From assembly GCF_021130785.1 (NCBI RefSeq), contig NC_060214.1, positions 47,925,001 to 47,989,000 on the forward strand: 64,000 nucleotides of DNA, written 5' to 3'. The notes beneath the pieces were generated by a model. It saw only the letters and a list, made by a program, of their open reading frames with translations. It was not told the origin of the DNA and searched no databases. Positions 54,871-64,000 of this stretch are shown here, piece after piece. Made by a program: the position numbers and the translations under genes. Positions within the stretch are counted from its first letter, which is position 1, and each line of letters begins with the position of its first letter. The stretch is from Homalodisca vitripennis (Eukaryota; Arthropoda; Insecta; Hemiptera; Cicadellidae).

Positions 54871-57480
54871 GATCACAGTTATCAGATCGGGACATTATTG
54901 TTATGACACAACTGATTGCTTTATTATAAAACTTTGAAATAATTTGTGTAGTTACTTATACGAACAACTCTATAAATCGATTATGATTTACACTATTATC
55001 TAACTACTATACAAATAGCTTGGTCAATAATTACGTTTAGCACAATTAAATTTTAATTAATACCTTTTTTAAGAAATTAATTTTTCTTTCTGAGTAAGTA
55101 CTCAGATATGTAACACAGTTTACTTTAAGGGCTTACACGAAATTAAGGCAGAAAAAGTTATGGTGGCCTGTAAAGTCGGTTTTACGGGCGAAGATTTTAC
55201 GTGAAAACGTCTTTTTCTCGGTAGAATATTTATTGATATGAATATTATTAAATTGCACAATAGGAACAAGGAATTGAATGAAAATAAGAATTGCACAAAT
55301 TTTAACTATAGAAATATATTTTGTTTAGTAAAACATTGTACATAATTTGAAATTAATTAAAATTTGTTATTGTAAATGGTAAAGTTGAATAAAACATTTA
55401 CTAAATTTGGAATTTGAAATTCTTGCTAAACACAGTTAAATTCTAACTCCGCGCTTGGTGATTGGTCGGTTTAGTTCGTTTGTTTGGTCGCACTGTTATG
55501 ACAGGTTAGAGGTTTATAATTTGTTATTTTAAATGTTTGACTAGCAATACGCGCTGTTTCTTCTCAATCGACTGAATTACGATTGATTGCAGAGTGATTT
55601 AAACAAATAATTTACTTAACACTCTCAACATTTGTCAATAGTATGACATAACCTATAAACTCAGTTTCTCAACTTTTGTGTCAATCTAACAATTAATCAA
55701 TCAATCATAGTTTACGATAATGAAATATCAGTGTACAATTATTTACCTTTATTGTTGTAGTTGTTGTAAATGACGAATCTAAGCACTCCACATTTTCACG
55801 AATAAACATAGTTATCTGCTTTATCCCGTGCGGCGGACCCACAGTTATCTGCTTTATCCCGTGCGGATCCCGTGCGGCGGACCCACTGGACGGGCATCGT
55901 AACGTTACCGGGCGTTACACTTTTTCATGAGTGACTCCGAGCCGCAACCTAATTTAAGACGTTGTCACGTCAAAAACGTCTTCAACCCGGTATGTTGCCT
56001 TATGGAACAGGATTAGCAAGGCTTAAGTTGTTTCAGTAAACATTGCTTCTGGTTAGGAACATCAGTCCTACCTCTGGGGTTGGATTTGCAAAGTAACTAT
56101 TATTTTAGTTTCTCTGCATTGTTACTGAAATAATATTAGCATTAACGTGTTTCTCGAATTCTATCTCCAACAGATTACTGAGAATATAATGCCTGAGGCT
56201 TCTTGTCGTTTTTCGTAACGTAATTGTGAGATTTCTCTTTTCCATTATTTGAAATAACTGTATGTGTTTTGCTAGATGAGCTTAATAAATTTCCTATAAA
56301 GTCAGGTATATTTACTATAGAGTAAATGTCAGAAAGATTTAATGTACTTTAGATAGTTTAAACATTTTGTCACAAACACTATTGGAATTATAATACATAT
56401 TTTTGCTACCCATACATCAAATCATTATAAAGAATATTATATATACATAATGATTTTAACATAATGCTTACAATTTATCGATTGAGTATTTATAAGTCCC
56501 ATCCATACAAATAAAACCAAATTGTAATCTGGAGTTAATTAAACCAAAAAAGGCAAATGCAAAAAGCAATTAGTAAAAAATGTTCCTTTAAACGTAAAGG
56601 GTCCTCATTGATGATATTAATTTTATATAAAAATTATTGATATGTTTTTAAAAGTAAATAGTTCATCGAGCACAATCCTAAAATATTTTATTAGTGTACC
56701 CTTTTTAAAGATGGACAATCAAACGCTATTAGAGTTTAAGCTGCAGAATAGTAAGTGGGAAATATCAGTATTTCGAAGGTAAGATAACAAAAGTTAATAG
56801 TTTTTTTTTTAATTTTTCTTCATTTCATTTACAAGGTACCATTGTCTGAACAGTAAAACATTTGATAACTAATTCATAAGGGTCTTTCTATGCCATAAAC
56901 AAAATAATTATATTTCCATTGACATTAACAACATCATTCACTTTCTAATTTAATCAATAAAAACTGCATCCGTTACTGACCTTTGGGTAACATCAAATTT
57001 AGCTATATTTAAAGAAGTGTAAATACTTAATATATTTCCTGGCTGTTCTCTGCCTTCTAAGAAACATTTGAACGGAGCAGAAATTCTTCTAAGACTAATA
57101 GCTTCTAATTTAATCAAGAGATTTTCATAAATCAACAAAATCAAACGCTGTTAGAAAAACCAAGAATAGCTCTGTAAACTTTAAGTTCCCTGTAGGGTTT
57201 AGACTGCTATTAATATTCTCTGTAAGAATTAATAGAGCATCTACAGTTGATTTACCTCTCACAAGCAAAGGTTATTAAATACTAATAAAATTACTTTAAA
57301 AAAATACGTCTGCGAGATTTTATCCGTTACTTTCTAAACTATTTTTTTATGGATCGAAAGTAAACTAATATTCGATTGACCTTCTGGTTTGTAAGATGTT
57401 TTGCTTTTAAGAATTTTCAAAACGTACATCTTGACTAAAGCTCCTAATGGTAATATAAAATAATAATCATTGGCTATATA
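54871..57480. other. AT-rich stretch with a small G+C-rich duplication
   Basis: At 55809-55895 a unit GTTATCTGCTTTATCCCGTG is duplicated and a nested CCCGTGCGGCGGACCCAC is repeated, followed by CGTAACGTTAC. No gene recognised in the rest. Confidence 0.45.
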
Positions 57481-57489
57481 ATCAACTGT

Positions 57490-57770
57490 GAAATTTAATA
57501 TCTACTGGCTTATTGGCTGAGTGATAGCAAAGTCTATAACTCGAGGGGATGCAAAAGGTTCATTTCTGTCTATCTGACTGTCTCATCGTCTATCTACAGT
57601 ATATGCATGTATGTCTGCCTGTCTGTTCGCACAATATGAAACTTTTATACAAGCAAAACAGAGTTCAAGGACTTTGCTTGTCACTCCATAGGAATTGGCT
57701 GAGTGTTAGCGAATAATTTAACACTTGGCTTATGGTTGCCGTAACTATGATGGGGAAAAAAGAAAAATGA
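57490..57770 (+). repeat. Dispersed repeat fragment with CTGTCTG-type runs
   Basis: Contains TTGGCTGAGTGATAGC and TTGGCTGAGTGTTAGC about 200 bp apart and runs of CTGTCTATCTGACTGTC. It belongs to the family seen at 640-780 and 34050-34240. Confidence 0.45.
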
Positions 57771-58007
57771 CATATTATATTTTTATTGAATAAATACAAA
57801 GAAAAAAAATAGATTGGACAGTCAATGGTAAAATTTACAGCTCAAGATTTCCTTTCGGTGCACTCTTTCTTTGTATTACGCTCCCTGGCTCACCAGGAAT
57901 TGTATTATTATAACACTGCAATGAAACTTTAGAAACAAAACAAAACAAAAACAAAAAAGAAGCATTTAAACATCATGTGATAATTTCTTAAGAAATATTT
58001 GAAAGGT

Positions 58008-58950
58008 TTAACACTTTGACTACCAGGCATTTAAAGTGTACTTTTACCTCCAGCCCAAGTGGCTTTCATCATTTTAGGCGTTCGCTACCATATGTATATA
58101 TTTGATACACACAATAACTTTTACTCAGCCCATGTGTATTTTATTTATACACACGAAATGGTCATGTTTCTGCTGCTGTGTATAGCTTATCTGCACACCT
58201 ATCATTACAACTAATGGCTCTTTTTGTTGATCTGGGCCCAGACTGCCACTGGTTGCAGTGGTCCGGGGATTGGCCACCAGGGGCAGCACTAGTCATTCAA
58301 TGTTTTGGTTTACAAACAGAACAACAGAAAGAGGTTAGGTGAAGTGTGGTTTGTGTAACTTAATGCTTATTTTATTTGTGTTCAAAATGGATTCGGATAC
58401 AATTCGTGATGAAATCTGCACAAGTGAAAACGAAATGCAATGGTTGTTCCGGTCAATACCTGTGTTTGGAATGTTTTTTTCAAAACTCATAAATCAGTGC
58501 CCAAATATACTCAGTAGGCCTTTACAAATGGTTTTTTTCAAGATAAATTTTGTGCTGTAATGTTTTTTACTACTCTTATAAAATTAAATTTGTGTTTACA
58601 TTAGATTGTTTACTTAAAGGTATTTTCCTACATTGCACAAAGAAATTCAGGTTCTTGGGGTTTTTTGTCCCATCTTGCGTACATGATTTTATTACCCAGG
58701 CCCATGTGTATCATATTTTTACACACTTCATAAACAGCTCCCTATGGGCATTAGGCTATTTTTTCATGTATTCACATATTCCTGTACCCATTACCAGTAC
58801 AATGAGACACTTGGACCATACTGGGTAGGTACTTAAATTTATAACATTTTTAAAGTATAATTTCACTGTGTATAAAACAAATACACATGGGCCGCCCATA
58901 AACTTAAGTGCGTACATAAATAATACACATGGGAGTTAAAGTGTTTTTAA
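58008..58950 (+). mobile_element. piggyBac-like non-autonomous element
   Basis: TTAA (58008-58011) begins TTAACACTTTGACTACC. The right end reads, in complement, TTAA-AACACTTTAACTCCC (58947-58950 inward). Ends starting with CACTTTGAC at a TTAA target are typical of a piggyBac group. Copies of CCCATGTGTA/TACACATGGG lie inside both ends as subterminal inverted repeats. At 58387 a frame starts MDSDTIRDEICTSENE, similar in style to an acidic piggyBac transposase N-terminus, but it ends after about 58 codons. No catalytic DDD domain is present. A G+C-rich hairpin (CCACTG-GTTG-CAGTGG) lies near 58240. Confidence 0.6.
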
Positions 58951-59970
58951 ATATTTAAATATTTTACGAAATTTAATTTTCGCATCGGTAAGAATGAGTT
59001 CTATAAAATTGTTTAAGTACACTGGAATTTGGATGAAAATTATTAAAGCCTATTTCTCAATAGACTGACACATTCCTTTTTTGTTTGACGGGGGAAATAT
59101 AAATCTCAATTCTTTTCGGTTTTTCGTCTGTACATTTCCCCGCAGTATATTTCCATGACGAAATATAATATGGGTTTTAAATTTTCCAAGCAACCTCAGC
59201 AAAGCCTATTATGTGTGCTAAAATATTAATCAAGTGAGGGATAATGATCCTTCTGGAATGTCGGTACTCTGTCACAGCTGGTACATCCTTATCGTGTATC
59301 TCCAATCCCAGGGGGTTATCCAAAATCCGTAATGATGTCGACAATATATTTCAGGTTGGTGAGAGAAATAATACTAATTTCGATGCTAATTATTAATATG
59401 ACTTAAGATTTATAATACTGAGTACTTAGATATGACTTTTTAGAACTGGAATATTATCGACATCAACAGATAATGGACTATTAGCCACGTCATGATGATC
59501 AATTAACAGAACTAAAAAACTAATTGTCGAAACTACGATAACATTATTATATTTCATAAGCCGATAAATAAATATATATATATATATTAAAAGGAAAACC
59601 TGCATTACTACAGTCCAAGCTAAGTTTATTTACAGTATAATAACAGTTATATTAAACTTAGTAACTAGTAGATATATATAACTAGTTTGTTAACAAATAT
59701 ATGATCAACTATTACATTTTTTACTCTTATTTTGATTTAAGATATATTTGAGTGTAATTTTAGAGCAGAATTTTACTGAAGACTGATAAGATTTCTTCCA
59801 CACACAGGCTGATGCAAATATAACGATACTTTTCCAGGAAGATTTACTTTATTATTTTGTGAGTATTTGTTAAAATAAACTAAATTATTAAATTATATGA
59901 AATTTTCAAATAACTACCAAAACTATTATGTAAGTAAACAGAATGAAAAGAGGCCAAATGGTTTTAATGT
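58951..59970. other. AT-rich stretch without genes
   Basis: Includes a (TA)n run at 59572-59588. Nothing else recognised. Confidence 0.45.
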
Positions 59971-59985
59971 ATGTTAAAATATGGT

Positions 59986-61660
59986 GGACTGATAGAATGG
60001 TTGGCATTGGATAGAATTGACGGAAGAAGAGGAAAGAAGTTCAGAAGAAGCAATGGGAAGAGAAATGAGACGTGAAATAATAGATGTAAGCCATTTGAAG
60101 AAAAGTGTAATTGGAAATATAAAATTTGGTGACAAAAAGTTTGAGAAAACGCGTAAATACAATATAATTCACAGGAAAATAACTTATTGAGTAATATAAA
60201 GGTTTGTTGATAATAATCTGCAGCATTTTAAAAACATCTTCATTTAATATTCCTCATTTAGAGTTTAATATAACCTAAGTTTATAAAATATTCGTATCAG
60301 TACTAGAAATACAGTCAGTCGAACAATTAAGATTTTTTTTGTATTAAACTAAAAAAAAGCATCACTTCCATTTAATCTCTGTGAAGTAGCCTCACAAAGT
60401 ATAATTTAATGGTAGCGTGCACTAAGTTATCTTTGGATGAGCGTCAACGAAACCTATCACTGGAAGGGCTGAAAATATTTTCATTTCTGTATATTTATTG
60501 GTCTGCCTGTCCTAACAATACTCAAAGACCAAAATTACATATAGTCTTGACGTTTTGAATGAATCTTCAAGTCTATATAGGATCATTGAATTCGATTAAG
60601 TGCTTATTAATTCATATGATTTGGAAGAGCATTAAAAACAGTCTTAGATTGACCTTATGGGTATTTAAAATGAAAACGAGAAAACCTATAAGTAAATAAA
60701 TTTTTAAGCAAATTGAGTTGCTTGCAATGACATGACTTGACATCTGAACGAGTAATATAATAACACATTTAGCCTACACTGAGCATAGATTAAATATTTA
60801 GCATGCATTCTATGCGAAGCCTGTTACGTGTCACGTGGTATGGCGTATTCCTACCCCATTTTCTATAACCCCATGTTATCTGATTCTTGTTAAACTAAAA
60901 GATCCATTAAAACCAAACAGTAAATATCTCATGAAATTCAAAATTATTATTTTTCAGCACAATATGAATTTTAGTCTAAATTAAAAAGCATATTTGTACG
61001 TTTAAAATTGAAACTATAGTATGATTATCCAAAAGAGTTAAGTAGCAGCGTGTGTGAATAAATCAGAAACTGTAAAGTATATTAAACATAAAAACTTCAA
61101 AAAATTTACAGCATACTGAATGTACTCAAAAATGTGTATGCGTGGAAGTTTCCAAGCATTTGCTTTTGTTTGAAATAAAATTTAAACTGTTAATTTTAAT
61201 TTTTTTCAAGTAAATGAATTATTTTAACGGTTTTATCATACAAATGAGTCTTTGCCTTACTTAATTCTTATCACTTTGAGTAACAGGCAATGATAACTGA
61301 TGGAGGTTATCCATCTTGAATGATGGTGTAAAACCATAAACTGTAGTCCAGATCATTCAAAATTGTATGATATTGAGTTTAAAGCATTTTTATTTAGAAA
61401 TAATAATAAAATATTTATTTTGGAACCTTATAAAAATCGATGATGGTTTTTACAAAATTGTTTGTGTTTCTTCTCAAGTGGCTATCGAATCAAATTATTG
61501 ACAAAGTCATGAAAGGCAGTTAACTCTGTAAACGAAGCCTAAAGCCCGGTAACAAGCTTCTGAGTGAAGGATGATCACAGAGCTTCCAGATTACAGCCAT
61601 TATTGGCACAATTAGAGAAGTCTAGCGATTCTCCACCGCATTATTAGAGACTAGCTGTTA
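59986..61660 (+). repeat. Dispersed repeat family R1, right copy
   Basis: Colinear diverged partner of 186-3290, shorter by about 1.4 kb. Ends with the block around AAAGCCCGGTAACAA (61540), GGATGATCACAGAGCTT and CAGCCATTATTGGCAC. No coding content recognised. Confidence 0.6.
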
Positions 61661-64000
61661 CTTTATTTATATCTGACTTCTATACCTGATACGAACTCCT
61701 TTGAATTCAACTGTAGTTGGCTCAACAGATCTCCAGACTTCTTAATTTTAACTAATCTTTATCTTCAGTTAAGCTCCATGCAACAGTGAACGGACTCAGT
61801 AGTTGTCAGTAATATTTTTATATACTCTTGTTTTGAGACTGTTTTTGGACGAGTTTGTTATATTGTTTAGGCATATTAATGATTTGATTCAAACTTCTTT
61901 CTTGCAATACACAATATTGTCTAGTAAATCCGACAATGGGTTTTAGATTTTAATACATCGACCCCCAGAAGTGGAATAATAAACTTTCTTTTACAAAAAT
62001 TAGACAAATACTTATAATCTGATTGTTTGTTAATTATTAAAAAAATGAGTCACACAATAAACTACAAAACAATTCACCTGGTTCTCTAAAAATTGTAATA
62101 ATTTGAAATGAAACAGAAAGATTGTTTTAATTACTTTCATGAAGTGTCTATATAATTATACTCAAAGCACCACACTTCGACTGCATTTGAATCAAAATTT
62201 CCCGGAATATTATGAAAAGTCGCAGTAAGTTCAAAGGTTTTAACATTTACTTGAAGTATCTTCACAATTAACATTTATATCAGTAAAAGTCAGTTACCTT
62301 CTTATTTCTCTCTCTTAATGTTCGTAACTTTAATATGTACTTCCAAAACGGAAACTTTAAATCTGAAATTAAAAATCGAATTTTGAACCAGATTATTTCA
62401 CCAGGGCCTACTAATTTGGCTAAAACATTTTTCAATATTATAAAGGACCGAGAATAATAGGAAATCAAATATAATATGATAAGTTTACATCTTTAGAGAT
62501 GTACCCTGCTGCTATCGCACATTTTTAGGAACTGAGCTCATCTGGGATTTGAATTACTAAGAGGAGATGTAGGAAGAAAAAGGGGGGTGGGTAGAGCACA
62601 ACCAATAGAACGAAGGCAAGTCTCAGCAATGTTCGGACATCCGAATCAGATGATCTATCCTTATTTTGCCTCGGGCAGGCGCAGAGAACCAAGTGCACGA
62701 CCTGTATGTCTGCAGGCGTGCATTGAATTCACGAAATCGGTTCAATAACTTCTAAAGAATACATAATGCATTTTATCATAAAATATACTTAATTTTAGTT
62801 CTTACTCTTGACCTCCTACTATTAATACAAAAGAGAAAAGTGTATTTCTTCATTATCAGCTGACATTATTCTAAAGACCGCACGGCTCGCAGTTGAGCGA
62901 CTAAGTGACTAGCCACGTGTTTGCTGCCTTACTGAATGTTGACGTTTATTGTCGCCACTGTTGCTGGATTTTATGCAATTGTTTATAGTTGATGTTTTTT
63001 TATAACATTAGCTTTTTTTTCCGGGAAGATGTAAATCACATCCAAATTATATGGGTAATTGTGTTAATCCACTAACATGATTATCTGAAAGAAACGAAAG
63101 AATTTTTTTGTTTACGCTGATAACGCAAGTATAAAAACAATAGGTGGTATTCCAAACGCCATTGCGACCGACACTTTACATATTACCAAAAGTTGGCGCG
63201 TATACATAGGCCTACCCTTTAAGGGAAGAAGTAAATACTTTCAATTGTGTATTGTCAATAAGGTATATAAATGATATATTTTTGCTCACCACAAAACATT
63301 TTACTTTTTTACATAAGATTTATCTTACTGCATAATTCTGTAAAAGCTACTTCAAAAATTTTAAATTGATACAAAAAAAAAAGAAAAACAGGGCTATGAT
63401 GTAATCACTTATTTCTTATCATTAACCTCAAATGTTTCAAAAATATCAGAAAATATGCTGCCCAACGGCAAATAATAATGTACAATTCTGTGAGTTTACG
63501 AGTACAAGTCGGAGGGTTTGACGTCAAGGAAAGAGAACATCAGTTCATCCACAAATTTATCAAGAACCTCAAGTTGAGGGGAAACAATAAATTTGCAGAA
63601 ATTCAGTACACATGGACTGACCCCATCAGTTCGTAACACTTAAGATGGTTCAAGAACACTAGCTTCCGTTCCAAATTCTCACACAATAACTTACAGGAGT
63701 ATTGATATGTGTTGCTAGCTTTGAATGATATGAAATTTAAATTCGGATCATTATTTTTCACAACAAAGTATTAATTGAATTTTGAAACAGTAAAATATCC
63801 ATTTCTCATGTATAAATTAAGCAAAAGACGGGCAGTTGTATGAAAAACCTGTAAAAATGTAATTTCCATTGAAATAAATAGAACGATTTTTTTATTACCA
63901 GAAGTGAATACATTCATTAACAAGGTTCTTCTTTTAAATAGTTTTTCCTCAAACACCAGTGTTTACTCATGTGCGGTACAGTATGGTACTGTATAGTATG
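61661..64000. other. Unannotated right end
   Basis: Mostly AT-rich. Two less A+T-rich patches (62560-62720 and 62870-62960) stand out by composition but contain no convincing frame. The last bases contain GTACAGTATGGTACTGTA, a short palindromic repeat. Confidence 0.35.

Overview
The window is AT-rich eukaryotic DNA, most likely from an insect, made almost entirely of mobile and repetitive sequence. I found no host gene I would defend. The insect call rests on the mix of elements: a Ty3/Gypsy LTR retrotransposon primed by tRNA-Lys, a Penelope-like element with a GIY-YIG domain, a tRNA-derived SINE family, a 5S-rRNA-derived SINE, a piggyBac-like TTAA element and Tigger/LINE fossils. The order is not established.

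Layout. 1-6942: old repeats, with fossil fragments of a Tigger-type transposase (about 2214-2645) and a LINE reverse transcriptase (about 5590-5800), both on the minus strand, and a 24-bp-stem hairpin at 4192-4261. 6943-18190: a complete, very young 11.2-kb LTR retrotransposon on the minus strand, with 2.2-kb LTRs, a 4-bp target duplication (ACTC), a perfect tRNA-Lys primer-binding site, gag, protease, RT-RNase H, integrase and, in the position where errantiviruses carry env, an intact 433-codon ORF for a Ulp1/SENP-type (C48) SUMO-protease-like protein. 22506-28744: a palindrome with two 3.02-kb arms and a 194-bp spacer. 31-43 kb: dispersed repeats, one tRNA-derived SINE, microsatellites and a LINE-endonuclease-like fragment. 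44211-49302: a Penelope-like insertion made of one long unit, a second tandem truncated unit and an inverted terminal repeat, flanked by a short target duplication. 49-64 kb: a second tRNA-SINE, a 5S-SINE, a piggyBac-like element (58008-58950) and a diverged second copy of the repeat seen at the left end of the window.

How the main element works. On the minus strand the order is LTR - PBS - gag - pro - RT/RNase H - INT - Ulp1-like ORF - purine tract - LTR. Gag and Pol supply the usual cycle (capsid, aspartic protease, cDNA synthesis, integration). The extra ORF carries the full His-Asp-Gln-Cys set of a C48 peptidase with the residue spacing I recall for yeast Ulp1. A splice-acceptor-like site lies 20 nt before its ATG and a donor-like site lies in the gag leader, so it could be made from a spliced subgenomic RNA as env is. 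Because SUMO is needed for piRNA-guided transcriptional silencing of transposons in Drosophila, an element-encoded deSUMOylase would be a plausible counter-defence. That function is inference.

Caution on reading frames: the two LTRs, the gag-pol frames and the two Penelope units differ or break almost only at homopolymer runs, so some apparent frameshifts may be sequencing or assembly errors rather than real decay.
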